A stretch of 64,000 nt of DNA from positions 930,001 to 994,000 of the forward strand of contig CAVVMG010000001.1 in NCBI GenBank assembly GCA_963749415.1. The letters are read 5' to 3'. This document shows positions 8,380 through 17,338 of this stretch, piece by piece (position 1 is the first letter of the stretch; each line of letters starts with the position of its first letter). A model generated the notes under the pieces. That model saw nothing but the letters and a program-made list of their open reading frames with translations. It was not told the DNA's origin and did no database searches. The stretch is from JALYNX01 sp963749415. GTDB taxonomy: Bacteria; Actinomycetota; Acidimicrobiia; Spongiisociales; ZC4RG35. The translations under genes and the position numbers were made by a program.

Positions 8380-9711
8380 ATGCTCCCAGAGACCCGGTAT
8401 GCCCTCCGAGATGGGATTCATGTCGCCTACCAGATCTCCGGATCCGGGTCGTTCGATCTCGTCCTCGTGTCCCTCTGGTTCAGCCATCTCGAGGCGAGGT
8501 GGGAGGTTCCCGGTTTCGACCACCTTCTTCATCGGCTCGGTTCGTTCAGCCGGCTGATCTCGTTCGACAAGTACGGCATAGGTCTCTCCGACCCCGCACC
8601 TCCCGGGTCTATGCCACCCCTCGAGGACTGGATGGACGACGTGCGAGCAGTTATGGACGCTGCCGGGTCCGAACGCGCGGCGCTCTTCGGCGCGGGCGAC
8701 GGAGGCATGATGGCGGCCACCTTCGCAGCCACCTACCCCCAGCGCGTCACCGCGCTCGTCCTCGCCAACTCGACCGCACGGATGTCCTGGGCGCCCGACT
8801 ACCCGATCGGCGTCCCACCCGAGCGGGTGGAAATGATCGCATCCCTCACTGAGCAGACCTGGGGTCGGGCCGACATCCTCACCCTGACCAATCCCAGCCT
8901 CGCCGATGACGAGGTTGTGCGAGAGGCATTCGCCCGGCTTCTTCGGATGGCCGCCAGCCCCTCGACGGCGGCGGCCGTTATCCAGCTCCTGTTTGAAATC
9001 GACGTGAGGCACGTCCTCACCGCCATCCAAGTGCCGACGCTGGTCATCCACCGGAAGGACAACGTGCTGGTGAGCGTGGACAACGGGCGCTACCTGGCCG
9101 AGCACATCCCCAACGCTCGCCTCGTCGAACTGCCTGGAGCCGACTATGGACTCGGCGTCGGGGACGTCGATGCCGTGATCGACGAGGTGGAAGAGTTCCT
9201 AACGGGCGCCCGCGGACACGTGGATTTCAACCGGATGCTGGCGACGGTGCTATTCACCGATATCGTCTCGTCGACAGAGCGGGCCGCTGCTGTGGGCGAC
9301 GAACGGTGGAGGGAGCTCCTCGACGCCCACAACGACATCGCCCGGCGCCAGATCTCGCGGTATCAGGGCCGGCTGGTGAAATCGACGGGTGACGGCATCT
9401 TGGCGACATTCGATGGACCTGCCCGAGCGATCCAAGCCGCAACGGCGATCCGAGACGCAACCCGTCGCCTTGGGATCGAGATACGAGCCGGACTGCATAC
9501 CGGTGAGATCCAGCGGCACGGCGACGACGTGCTCGGCCTGGGGGTTCATATCGCCGCCCGGGTCCAAGGCGCAGCCGAACCAGGCGAGGTGCTGGCTTCC
9601 CGAACCGTGAAGGATCTCGTTGTGGGATCGGGCATCCATTTTACCGACCGAGGGACCCATCGGCTCAAGGGGGTTCCGGAGGAGTGGCAATTGTTCGGCG
9701 TGGAGAGCTGA
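8380..9711 (+). CDS. Alpha/beta-hydrolase-fold - class III adenylate cyclase fusion protein
   Basis: The product has 443 residues from the ATG at 8380 (a TTG three codons upstream is an alternative). The N-terminal 275 residues have an alpha/beta-hydrolase fold, but the nucleophile elbow reads GAGDGG: the usual Ser is Gly106, so hydrolase activity is unlikely. The C-terminal class III nucleotidyl cyclase domain begins at ATVLFTDIVSST with metal-binding Asp294. It then has VKSTGDG, with adenine-type Lys334 and metal Asp338. The usual catalytic Asn is His390 in GLGVHIAARV, a substitution common in this architecture. The likely reaction is ATP to cAMP in the cytosol, with the dead hydrolase acting as ligand sensor. 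It lies in the tRNA-bounded island. Confidence 0.88.
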   Translation: MLPETRYALRDGIHVAYQISGSGSFDLVLVSLWFSHLEARWEVPGFDHLLHRLGSFSRLISFDKYGIGLSDPAPPGSMPPLEDWMDDVRAVMDAAGSERAALFGAGDGGMMAATFAATYPQRVTALVLANSTARMSWAPDYPIGVPPERVEMIASLTEQTWGRADILTLTNPSLADDEVVREAFARLLRMAASPSTAAAVIQLLFEIDVRHVLTAIQVPTLVIHRKDNVLVSVDNGRYLAEHIPNARLVELPGADYGLGVGDVDAVIDEVEEFLTGARGHVDFNRMLATVLFTDIVSSTERAAAVGDERWRELLDAHNDIARRQISRYQGRLVKSTGDGILATFDGPARAIQAATAIRDATRRLGIEIRAGLHTGEIQRHGDDVLGLGVHIAARVQGAAEPGEVLASRTVKDLVVGSGIHFTDRGTHRLKGVPEEWQLFGVES

Positions 9712-9894
9712 CATGGCAGCGAGAAGCGGATCGGTGGGGATGTTTGTCGCCGCGATCAGGTCGGATGAACAACCTGGTTCTGGGGTTCTGTACGGCGGTG
9801 TGGCGGGCGTGGGCGGCCGGTGTGTCGGTGCGCGCCGCCCCGACGGTGGACCTGACGCCGTGCTCCGGCCGGTTCGAGGACGCAACCTGGTCGC

Positions 9895-10314
9895 TCAGCC
9901 CATGGACGGAAGGTGCGTGAACCCCGCAAATCGTTCGATGAAAACCACCGCTCCGCCTTCACCCAGTGCCGTGGCCTTTTGGTGCATCTGCTCGAGCGCT
10001 TTTTCGCTCGGGCGGCCATAACATTCGATCGCGGTAAGCGTCACGAAGGGCGCCAGCTTTCGGAACTCACCGCCGCCGATTTCCATGTGGCGCTCCAGCG
10101 ATGCTGAATCGGGATGGACTGCCACGACGGTCATCTCCGCCGCGTCCTCGTCGATGTAGAAGCCGTACGTGACCAGCTGTGGCTCGCGGGCGTCGATGAA
10201 TTTGACGAGCCGCCGGATTCCCGCTTTGAGCTCGTCGATCGAATCCTCTCGGATCTGGGAATGGTCGATATAAACGATCGGTTCTGAACCGCCGCCTATG
10301 CCGTGGCCCGTCAT
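9895..10314 (-). CDS. Conserved small protein, possible monooxygenase-like (ABM-type) fold
   Basis: The product has 139 residues from the ATG at 10314, which has GAGGGAG just upstream; earlier in-frame starts would add a low-complexity leader. The sequence IVYIDHSQIREDSIDELKAGIRRLVKFIDAREPQLVTYGFYIDED followed by MTVVAVHPDSASLERHMEIGGGEFRKL resembles small dimeric alpha-beta barrel proteins related to antibiotic-biosynthesis monooxygenases. No cofactor motif is visible, as expected for that fold. It is convergent with the cyclase gene inside the island. The function is unknown; the fold is inferred from pattern only. Confidence 0.65.
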   Translation of the reverse strand: MTGHGIGGGSEPIVYIDHSQIREDSIDELKAGIRRLVKFIDAREPQLVTYGFYIDEDAAEMTVVAVHPDSASLERHMEIGGGEFRKLAPFVTLTAIECYGRPSEKALEQMHQKATALGEGGAVVFIERFAGFTHLPSMG

Positions 10315-10664
<350 letters not shown>

Positions 10665-10931
10665 TCAGCCGACGGCGGGAAGCCGGTACACCACAGCCCG
10701 CAGGTCGGGACGCATCCGGTTCCGCTGGTGCTTGCTCGACTGCGACCTGATTTGCGCCGGCATCGGGCCCGAGATCGGCCCATCCTGCTCCAGGTACTCA
10801 TAGGCGTGGGTGCCGCAGGCGAGCCCCTTGGAGATGATGAACCTGGCGGGCTTGCGGCAATCCATGCATGTCGGCCGGCCCGAGCTGTTCCCTACCGTGT
10901 GAGTGTCCACATCGAGAAGATCGGCAATCAT
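10665..10931 (-). CDS. Small hypothetical protein with CxxC...CxxH
   Basis: The product has 88 residues from the ATG at 10931, with a purine-rich GAGGG a few bases upstream. Cys22-x2-Cys25 and Cys39-x2-His42 (CMDC and CGTH) could bind one zinc. The C-terminal half is basic. I do not recognise the family. The segment lies just outside the tRNA-bounded island, and there is no competing gene on the other strand. Confidence 0.45.
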   Translation of the reverse strand: MIADLLDVDTHTVGNSSGRPTCMDCRKPARFIISKGLACGTHAYEYLEQDGPISGPMPAQIRSQSSKHQRNRMRPDLRAVVYRLPAVG

Positions 10932-11013
10932 TGGCCCTCGCGCGGAGGACCAGAATCACCACGCACAATGTGACTAGTCAGTGCCTGGCTGCGACCTTGA
11001 AGGAGTTGGAACG

Positions 11014-11451
11014 ATGAGCTCGGTGGCGAAGAAGGTGATGGCGACGGGCAACAAGTTCGCCTCCTGGCTGTACAAGCGGAGCGACGGTCGGGTCGGAGGC
11101 AGCGCCAGAGGGGTTCCTGTGCTCCTCTTGACTGTTCCCGGACGAAAATCCGGGACCCCGAGAACCGTTCCGGTCGCCTATTTCGAGCATGGTGGCGGCT
11201 ACCTGGTGGCCGCCACGGCCGGGGGCTCCAAAACAGACCCGGAATGGATCCGCAACCTCGGGGCTGTGGATTCGGCCGAAGTCCAGGTCGGCGAGAGCAA
11301 GTACGACGTCGATGTCCGGATCGCCACGGGTGCCGAACGCGATGAGCTTTGGCGCGATGTGGTCGTCAGCCGTGCCCCGTCTTTCGCCGGGTATGAGGAG
11401 AAGTCCGGCTCGCGACGGATACCGATCGCTCTCCTCACGCCTCGGGGGTGA
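11014..11451 (+). CDS. Deazaflavin (F420)-dependent nitroreductase-family protein
   Basis: The product has 145 residues from the ATG at 11014, with AGGAG at 11001-11005. It has the signature of the Ddn/FDOR-B split-barrel family: GVPVLLLTVPGRKSGTPRTVPVAYFEHGGGYLVAATAGGSKTDPEW and the following region on NLGAVDSAEVQVG. Such proteins bind coenzyme F420 and reduce or sequester hydrophobic substrates; they are characteristic of actinobacteria. The stop overlaps the GTG of the next gene by four bases, suggesting co-translation. The substrate is unknown. Confidence 0.88.
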   Translation: MSSVAKKVMATGNKFASWLYKRSDGRVGGSARGVPVLLLTVPGRKSGTPRTVPVAYFEHGGGYLVAATAGGSKTDPEWIRNLGAVDSAEVQVGESKYDVDVRIATGAERDELWRDVVVSRAPSFAGYEEKSGSRRIPIALLTPRG

Positions 11452-12569
11452 CCGCCCCGAGGGTCACTTGGGAACAGGCCCTTGCCTGGAGGATGAAGCG
11501 GCACCTGCTGGACCCGGTCGGTGACCGGTCGGTCCCCCATGTCGTGGATCGCCTGTGTGGGGTGCAAGCCCAGGTGGCATCATCTGCGGAGCTGGCCGTC
11601 AGGCTTCGTCGCTCCAAGTCGAGCCCGGGCGATGTGGGACGGGCGCTCTCCAGGGGCAGCCTGGTCAAGACGTGGGCGATGCGAGGGACTCTCCACCTGC
11701 TCACCCCGAAGACCGGTCCTGCCTTTCTGTCCCTCATCGCTTCCGGTCGTTCCTGGGAACGGCCCAGCTGGCAGAAGTACTTCGGGGTGTCTCCCGCCCA
11801 GATCGAGAAGCTGCGGGGAGCAACGCGGGAGGCTCTCGGCGACGGCCCGCTGACCAGGGAGGACTTGATCACTGCCGTGACCAAAGCACCCGGCCTTCGC
11901 CATATCGGCGAGGCCCTTGGATCCGGGTGGGGCACCCTCCTCAAACCGCTCGCCTGGCAGGGCGACCTGTGCTTCGGCCCGATCCAGGGGAACCGGGTCA
12001 CCTTCACCCTCCCGGACGCTGTGAGCAAGCGATGGCCGGGCATCCCCGCTCCCGAGGAAGCAGCCCCGGCGGCCATCCTCGCCTATCTCTCCGCCCATGG
12101 CCCCTCCACAGCCGATGCCTTTGGCAACTGGCTCGCCGGTGGCTGGTTCGGGAAACGACAACTTCGGGCCTGGTTCGCCGAACTGGGAGAGAAGTTGGTC
12201 GAAGTCGACGTCGACGGGGACCGCGCCTTCGTACGCGCCGAGGACGTCGACGAGTTGCTGGCGACCAAACCCACCAAGTCCCTGCGATTACTTGGCGGCT
12301 TCGACCAATACGTCTTGGGCCCGGGCACGGGCGACCCTCATGTCGTCCCGGCGAAGCGACGTCCCGTGGTGAGCAAACAGAGCGGATGGATTTCCCCGGT
12401 GGTGGTGTCGGGGGGCGTGGTCTCGGGCACGTGGGAGATGAAGGATGAGCAGGTGTTGGTCTCCTGGTTCAAGGAAGAGCCTCTGCCACTGCGGCTTCTC
12501 GAGGGCGAAGTGCGACGTCTGAGCAGGATCGTGGCACGACCGTTGGATCTCCGGGTCGAGCGTGTCTGA
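11448..12569 (+). CDS. Winged-helix DNA-binding domain protein (HTH_42 / AlkZ-like)
   Basis: The product has 373 residues from the GTG that overlaps the previous stop (GTGA). The N-terminus (ALAWRMKRHLLDP, VVDRLCGVQAQVASSAELAVRLR) and the motif VKTWAMRGTLHLL are typical of the HTH_42 superfamily, which includes the AlkZ/YcaQ DNA glycosylases. The family's tandem winged helices bind DNA, and several members excise alkylated or cross-linked bases. Whether this copy is a glycosylase is not certain; the QAQ-type motif near residues 40-43 is present. Coupling to an F420 enzyme gives no clear functional hint. Confidence 0.8.
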   Translation: MTAPRVTWEQALAWRMKRHLLDPVGDRSVPHVVDRLCGVQAQVASSAELAVRLRRSKSSPGDVGRALSRGSLVKTWAMRGTLHLLTPKTGPAFLSLIASGRSWERPSWQKYFGVSPAQIEKLRGATREALGDGPLTREDLITAVTKAPGLRHIGEALGSGWGTLLKPLAWQGDLCFGPIQGNRVTFTLPDAVSKRWPGIPAPEEAAPAAILAYLSAHGPSTADAFGNWLAGGWFGKRQLRAWFAELGEKLVEVDVDGDRAFVRAEDVDELLATKPTKSLRLLGGFDQYVLGPGTGDPHVVPAKRRPVVSKQSGWISPVVVSGGVVSGTWEMKDEQVLVSWFKEEPLPLRLLEGEVRRLSRIVARPLDLRVERV

Positions 12570-12589
12570 CCAGCCGGCCCGGGCTCGAT

Positions 12590-13726
12590 TCAGTCCGGGC
12601 TGCTCCTGATCCAGACCGAGAGCGTCACGGGCTGCACGGTTGTTGCCACCACGCCGATCCAGCCCTGGACGATGCGATCGGTATCCATCTCGTCCTGGAC
12701 CGTTCTCGCGAACTCCGTTCCCACCCGCACCGCGTCGTAGTGGGATCGGTTGAAGCGGCGGTCGACGACTCGTTGCACATTGCGGCGAACCGGGTTGAAC
12801 AACGCAGCAACGGCCAAGGTAGATGCCGCGACTCGCAGTTCGCTGCCTGGCGGGAGCAGCGAGGTCAACACGGTCACCACCAGACCGAACACCGCTGCCA
12901 ATAGGGCAACCACCACCGTATAGGACAAGGTGCGGGAGACGATGCGATCGATCTCGAAAAGCCGATAACGAAGGATCGCGATCCCGAACCAGAGGGGGAA
13001 GGTGACCATCATCAGATAGACCGGGGCCCAAGCCGCGTCCCCCGGGTCACCGGCACCGAGGGCGATCGAACCGAAGATGTAGGCGAACGTGAGCACGATC
13101 GAGCTCACCAGCAAAACAAAACCGAACACCACCCAGGTGATCTGAGCCCGCACCGCCCCCACCGCCCGTCGCCGTTTCACAACCAGGGAGACCACCCCAC
13201 CCAGCAGGATGGCTACCACCGTGAGCAGGAGGGGATAGGAGAGCCAACCGGGCACAAAGCCGATCGGGTTCTCTATCCCCGACTCCGATTCCGGCCCCCC
13301 GAGTGTCTCGGTGAGTGCGGCCGCAGCGACGAGCAGCGGGAGCACCCAGATTGCGAGCCGCCCAGCACGGGCGGCCACGCTCCGGCCTTCCGGAGGATGC
13401 CCGGAAGGGAAGGTCAACGTGAGGATCCCAAACACGGCGAAGACCGCGATCCAGATCCAACTACCGGCCCACACCGCGATGTTGTCCGACGCCCCGGGGA
13501 GATAAGGAGAGGCGTCGGCGAACACCAGGAGCAAGCCGAGCAGTGAGAGCAACCATCCGGTGAGATGGCCGTCGTGGCGAAAGACGATCAGGCCGGCCGC
13601 CACCGCATAGATCGCGAAGCCGAGAGCGGAGAGCACGACATCGCCTACGGGAAGGCCTCCTGTGAGCTGCAGTCCCAAGAGATAGACGCCGGCGAGGACG
13701 ATCAGGCCGAACAGGATTCGCCGCAT
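12590..13726 (-). CDS. Kinase-less polytopic sensor-like membrane protein (paralogue of the 45.8-50.5 kb cluster)
   Basis: The product has 378 residues. About eight hydrophobic helices are followed by the family signature LRYRLFEIDRIVSRTLSYTVVVALLAAVFG and FNPVRRNVQRVVDRRFNRSHYDAVRV. The tail ends TVQPVTLSVWIR, the point at which related proteins continue into GAF and kinase domains; here the chain stops. It also has the family's F/YPTG-type loop (TFPSGHPPEG). Relatives in this window lie at 45786-50455 and 55022-56209. There are no catalytic residues, so the role may be to sense or to scaffold a separate signalling partner. The gene stands alone, convergent with the winged-helix gene. Confidence 0.8.
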   Translation of the reverse strand: MRRILFGLIVLAGVYLLGLQLTGGLPVGDVVLSALGFAIYAVAAGLIVFRHDGHLTGWLLSLLGLLLVFADASPYLPGASDNIAVWAGSWIWIAVFAVFGILTLTFPSGHPPEGRSVAARAGRLAIWVLPLLVAAAALTETLGGPESESGIENPIGFVPGWLSYPLLLTVVAILLGGVVSLVVKRRRAVGAVRAQITWVVFGFVLLVSSIVLTFAYIFGSIALGAGDPGDAAWAPVYLMMVTFPLWFGIAILRYRLFEIDRIVSRTLSYTVVVALLAAVFGLVVTVLTSLLPPGSELRVAASTLAVAALFNPVRRNVQRVVDRRFNRSHYDAVRVGTEFARTVQDEMDTDRIVQGWIGVVATTVQPVTLSVWIRSSPD

Positions 13727-13786
13727 CGCCGCATTGTTGCAAACGGTGCGCTACGAAATCGTTACCGGTTCTAGCCTGCCCCGGTC

Positions 13787-14242
13787 ATGGCGGTCACCAT
13801 TGGCCAAGAGGCGCCCGGCACCGAGGACGCCCGCGCTCTGATAGAGGAGCTCGAGGAGGAGCTGGGCGGAGGAATCTATCCCGACGAGAGCCAGCATGGG
13901 TACAGCATCGACAAGCTGATCTCGGAGGGAGTCGCCTTCTACATGGTTCGCGTGGACGACACGGCGGTGGGGTGTGGTGGGGTCCAGGTCTTCGGCGAGT
14001 ACGGCGAGCTGAAACGGATGTACATCCGTCCCGGATACCGGGGCCGAGGCCTCGCCCGCCTCTTGGTCGAGCGCCTGGCGGCTCATGCCAGAGAGGAGGG
14101 GGCACACCTCCTCCGCCTCGAGACCGGGATCTACCAGACGGATGCCATCCGCCTCTACCAGGGGATGGGGTTCTACGAGATCCCACCATTCGGGCCCTAT
14201 GTGGTCGACCCCAACAGCGTCTATTACGAACGCGAGGCCTGA
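13787..14242 (+). CDS. GNAT-family N-acetyltransferase
   Basis: The product has 151 residues. The acetyl-CoA pyrophosphate-binding loop (motif A) is clear: LKRMYIRPGYRGRGLARLLVERL. It is followed by RLETGIYQTDAIRLYQGMGFYEIPPFGPY, typical of single-domain GNAT enzymes that acetylate small amines or N-termini. The gene starts at an ATG shortly after the divergent sensor-like gene and ends seven bases before the convergent amidase gene. The substrate is unknown. Confidence 0.92.
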   Translation: MAVTIGQEAPGTEDARALIEELEEELGGGIYPDESQHGYSIDKLISEGVAFYMVRVDDTAVGCGGVQVFGEYGELKRMYIRPGYRGRGLARLLVERLAAHAREEGAHLLRLETGIYQTDAIRLYQGMGFYEIPPFGPYVVDPNSVYYEREA

Positions 14243-14248
14243 GGTCGG

Positions 14249-15403
14249 TCAGGGCCAGACCAGGTCCACTCCACCGCTTTCGATCAGGTCGGACACGGCC
14301 GTCTCCAGGGCGCCGGAATGGATGTCGTCCTCGAGATGTCGGCCCGGGCAGGCCGTGGCCGCATGATCTCCATGCCCGGCGATGGTCGACGGGCTGACCC
14401 CGTAGTGCTCGGAGGCCCAGGCCAAGACCTGAGTCAATGATTCAATTTGCGCCGAAGTTGGCTGCACAACCTCGAAATTGCCCTCCAACATCACCTGGAA
14501 GTGCCCGTCGGTGTCGTAGCTGGTGGCGGAGTCGCCCCGATAGCGGGGGTCGCGGCCCTCATAGACGGTCCCGTCGACTCCGATGACGATGTGATACGCC
14601 AGATCGGGCCAGCCCTGCCCATCCATATGGGAACTCTGATGAATCCGCATCAATGCCGAGCCGGTCGCAGTCGGACCGACGCCGGCGTGGTGAACGGTCA
14701 GGCGGTCGATGGTATGAGGCACCATCCGGTTCGTCTGTGCGGGGCGGGCGCCCCATTCGTCACGGGATACACCGAGAACCACGGGATGAGTGCGGGGAGG
14801 CGGCCGGGTGGCGGTCAGACCGAGAGCCCTGGTGAGGAAGGTGGCCATTTGGCCCCTGGTGATCGAGTCGGTGGGGCAAAACAGATTGTTGGCCGGTGGG
14901 TTGCACCCCAGCGTCACCCCCGCGGCCGCCAGGCGGCCGATCGCATCCTCGAAGACGCTGCCTTCGTCGTCGTCGAAGCGGTCCACCGTGCCCGGCGGAT
15001 ACCCGAAGGCTCGGGCCAGCATTGCCGCCATCTCTCCACGGGTCATGGGCCGGCCCGGGCAGAAACGAGTGTTGACCGGTGGATTGCACCCGAGAGTGAT
15101 CCCGGCGGCTGCGACCCGGTTGATTGCTTCCTCGAAGATGTGTCCTTGGTCGTCACCGAATCGGTCGGTGGAGCTCGGGGGCAAGGAGAGGGCACGGGCG
15201 AGGAAGGCAGCCATCTGACCTCTGGTGACCGCCTGGCGAGGACAGAACCGTGTGTTGCCCGGGGGGTTGCAGCCCACTGTGATTCCCTCCGCGGCGATGG
15301 CTTCGATCCCACCTTCGTGGACGCTTCCGTCGTCGTCGACGAACGTGCCCCCGGGCGGGAGCATCGCGAGCAGGAGGACGAGGGTGGTGGCGAAGAGTTG
15401 CAT
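14249..15403 (-). CDS. Secreted N-acetylmuramoyl-L-alanine amidase (PGRP type) with three SLH-like repeats
   Basis: The product has 384 residues with a short hydrophobic signal sequence at 1-17. Three SLH-like repeats follow (about 21-75, 81-138, 141-197). Each has a GCNPP...FCP cysteine pair and a TRGxMAxxLxRA helix. The C-terminal Amidase_2/PGRP domain (about 205-384) has probable zinc ligands His238 (VHHAG), His344 (GHGDH) and Cys352 (ACPGRHL). It would cleave the MurNAc-L-Ala bond of peptidoglycan at the cell surface, anchored or localised by the SLH part. The repeat module is the same as in the two proteins on the other strand at 15737 and 17335, but more diverged. Confidence 0.92.
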   Translation of the reverse strand: MQLFATTLVLLLAMLPPGGTFVDDDGSVHEGGIEAIAAEGITVGCNPPGNTRFCPRQAVTRGQMAAFLARALSLPPSSTDRFGDDQGHIFEEAINRVAAAGITLGCNPPVNTRFCPGRPMTRGEMAAMLARAFGYPPGTVDRFDDDEGSVFEDAIGRLAAAGVTLGCNPPANNLFCPTDSITRGQMATFLTRALGLTATRPPPRTHPVVLGVSRDEWGARPAQTNRMVPHTIDRLTVHHAGVGPTATGSALMRIHQSSHMDGQGWPDLAYHIVIGVDGTVYEGRDPRYRGDSATSYDTDGHFQVMLEGNFEVVQPTSAQIESLTQVLAWASEHYGVSPSTIAGHGDHAATACPGRHLEDDIHSGALETAVSDLIESGGVDLVWP

Positions 15404-15586
15404 CTAACCCAGCTCCCACGCTCGGGCGTTGGTCACCAGGAGCTCAAACCAGCACCGCTGCAACTGGGACATCACTGTGTTTACCGAAACGGTGATGCCG
15501 GGTATGACCGCAGCCACGTGGATGTTGACCAGCTCTGTCAGCTGATCGCGGTCGGATCTCTCGAACGGCCGGACGGTATAGGGCAT
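15404..15586 (-). pseudogene. Truncated GNAT-like acetyltransferase fragment
   Basis: Sixty residues beginning MPYTVRPFERSDRDQLTELVNIHVAAVIPG, a plausible GNAT N-terminus (first strand and helix). After about residue 42 the sequence becomes unrelated (QRCWFELLVTNARAWELG) and stops. The acetyl-CoA-binding motif A is missing, so the product cannot be a working enzyme. The break lies immediately beside the start of the SLH-amidase gene, suggesting that a rearrangement bringing in the SLH genes cut the original gene. The family call rests on a short match. Confidence 0.45.
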
Positions 15587-15736
15587 GGCGGATCCTCCAT
15601 GAAGATGACATTCACACGGAGCCGCTGCCGGTGCGGTGCGCCGGTCACCATAGCTGTGGTCGAGGGTGACGCCAGGATGACCGGGCGGTCTGCTTTGGCC
15701 TCAGGTATTGGTTGGCCGGGGCCGATCTTCTAAAGC

Positions 15737-17338
15737 ATGGTGTGGTTCACCGCGCTCTTGGTGGGGTTGGTGTTGGCGGTGTTGCCTCCTGGGGGGTCGT
15801 TTGTCGATGACGATGGGAATGTTCATGAGGGTGGGATCGAGGCGATTGCGGCGGCGGGGATAACTCGGGGTTGTAACCCTCCGGTGAATGACCGTTACTG
15901 CCCGGACCGGTCGGTGACCCGGGGGGAGATGGCGGTGTTCTTGTCCCGGGCTTTGGGGTTGGCGGCTCCGAGCCGGGATTACTTCTCCGATGATGAGGGT
16001 CATGTCTTCGAGGGGGGGATCAACCGTTTGGCGGCGGCGGGGATAACCCAGGGTTGCAACCCTCCGGCGAACAGCCGGTTCTGCCCGGACCGGGCGATGA
16101 CCCGGGGGGAGATGGCGGCGATGTTGACCCGGGCGTTTGGGTATCCGGCGTCTTCGGTGAACCGGTTCTCCGATGACAACGGGCATGTCTTCGAGGGGGC
16201 GATCAACCGTTTGGCGGCGGCGGGGGTGACCGCGGGGTGTAATCCTCCGGCGAATACCCGGTTCTGTCCCGATCATCAGATCAAACGGGACCAGATGGCC
16301 ACCTTCCTCACCCGGGCCCTCCACCTCACCCCCAACAAACCACCAGCACGGCTCCTCCCGGCTCCGGGCAACCCCGATGGTGACTTCCCGGTCCCGGCTG
16401 CGGGCAGGGCGGTGAACACCTCGAATCCGGACCACGTGATCGGGAACGGCACCCCGCAGAGCTGCACCTCGTCGGCTGTCGTCGCTGCTGTGGCCCAGGG
16501 CGGGATCATCACCTTCGATTGCGGCCCCAACCCCAGGACGATCGTGATGTCCCAGACCGCCAAGGTTTTCAACGACACCGGCCCCGAGATCGTGATCGAT
16601 GGCGGCGGTCTGGTGACACTCAGCGGTGGGGGAGACCGCCGCATCCTCTACATGAACACCTGCGACCAAGCCCAGGTGTGGACCACGTCACATTGTCAGA
16701 ATCAGGACCACCCGCGGCTCACCGTGCAGAACCTGGCGTTCATCGACGGCTACCAGCCCGGGATCAGCAACACCGACGGGGGCGGCGCCATATTCGTCCG
16801 CGGGGGCCGGTTCAAGATCGTGAACTCGGTCTTCGCCCGCAACGAGTGCGCGGTGAGCGGGCCCGACGTCGGTGGAGCCTCGGTGAGGGTGTTCAGCCAG
16901 TACAACAACCTCCCCGTGTACGTGGTCAACAGCACCTTCGGTGGTGGCCCATCCTTCACCAACACCTGCTCCAACGCCGGCGGGATCAGCAGCATCGGAG
17001 TCTCCTGGACCGTGATCAACAGCCTGTTCACCTATAACGAGACCACCGGGTACGGGGCCAACCCGGCGCAGGGAGGGACCCCGGGCGGGGGGAGTGGCGC
17101 CGGGATCTACATGGACGGAAACGAGATCACCCTCCGTGTTCAGGGAACCCGTATGGAGCGCAACCATGCCCGGGAAGGTGGAGGTGCGATCTTCTTCGTC
17201 AGCAACAACCTGACCGGCCACCTCATCATCCAGGACTCCCTCCTGCGGTCGAACCCCAGCGATGAGTTCGAGACGATGCCCGGGATCTTCTATCTCGGCG
17301 ATGGCCCGATCCAGATCTCCAATTCGGTGATCGAATGA
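15737..17338 (+). CDS. Secreted SLH-repeat protein with right-handed beta-helix domain
   Basis: The product has 533 residues. After a signal peptide (about 1-20) come three SLH-like repeats (about 21-75, 83-140, 143-197) with GCNPP...(Y/F)CP cysteine pairs. The C-terminal region from about 205 has serial short strands such as LTVQNLAFIDG, FKIVNSVFARNE, VYVVNSTFGGG, WTVINSLFTYNE and LIIQDSLLRSN. These asparagine- and serine-ended turns are typical of parallel beta-helix (choice-of-anchor / polymorphic membrane protein-like) proteins. It probably binds or cleaves a polysaccharide at the cell surface; no catalytic residues are evident. Its stop overlaps the ATG of the next gene (ATGA). The first 595 bp of its module are duplicated in that gene. 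Confidence 0.88.
   Translation: MVWFTALLVGLVLAVLPPGGSFVDDDGNVHEGGIEAIAAAGITRGCNPPVNDRYCPDRSVTRGEMAVFLSRALGLAAPSRDYFSDDEGHVFEGGINRLAAAGITQGCNPPANSRFCPDRAMTRGEMAAMLTRAFGYPASSVNRFSDDNGHVFEGAINRLAAAGVTAGCNPPANTRFCPDHQIKRDQMATFLTRALHLTPNKPPARLLPAPGNPDGDFPVPAAGRAVNTSNPDHVIGNGTPQSCTSSAVVAAVAQGGIITFDCGPNPRTIVMSQTAKVFNDTGPEIVIDGGGLVTLSGGGDRRILYMNTCDQAQVWTTSHCQNQDHPRLTVQNLAFIDGYQPGISNTDGGGAIFVRGGRFKIVNSVFARNECAVSGPDVGGASVRVFSQYNNLPVYVVNSTFGGGPSFTNTCSNAGGISSIGVSWTVINSLFTYNETTGYGANPAQGGTPGGGSGAGIYMDGNEITLRVQGTRMERNHAREGGGAIFFVSNNLTGHLIIQDSLLRSNPSDEFETMPGIFYLGDGPIQISNSVIE
15756..16350 (+). repeat. 595-bp direct repeat, copy 1 (SLH module)
   Basis: This segment is identical to 17357-17951 except for one base (G at 16018 versus C at 17619). 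It encodes the signal-peptide end plus all three SLH-like repeats. Identity stops abruptly after the codons for NKPPAR, where the cargo domains begin. Such near identity implies recent duplication or gene conversion. Confidence 0.95.

Noticed and set aside
8079..8381. Minus-strand open frame across the tRNA and its 3' flank
   Set aside because: It runs through the tRNA gene and has the typical low-complexity product of such shadows; no integrase motif is present.
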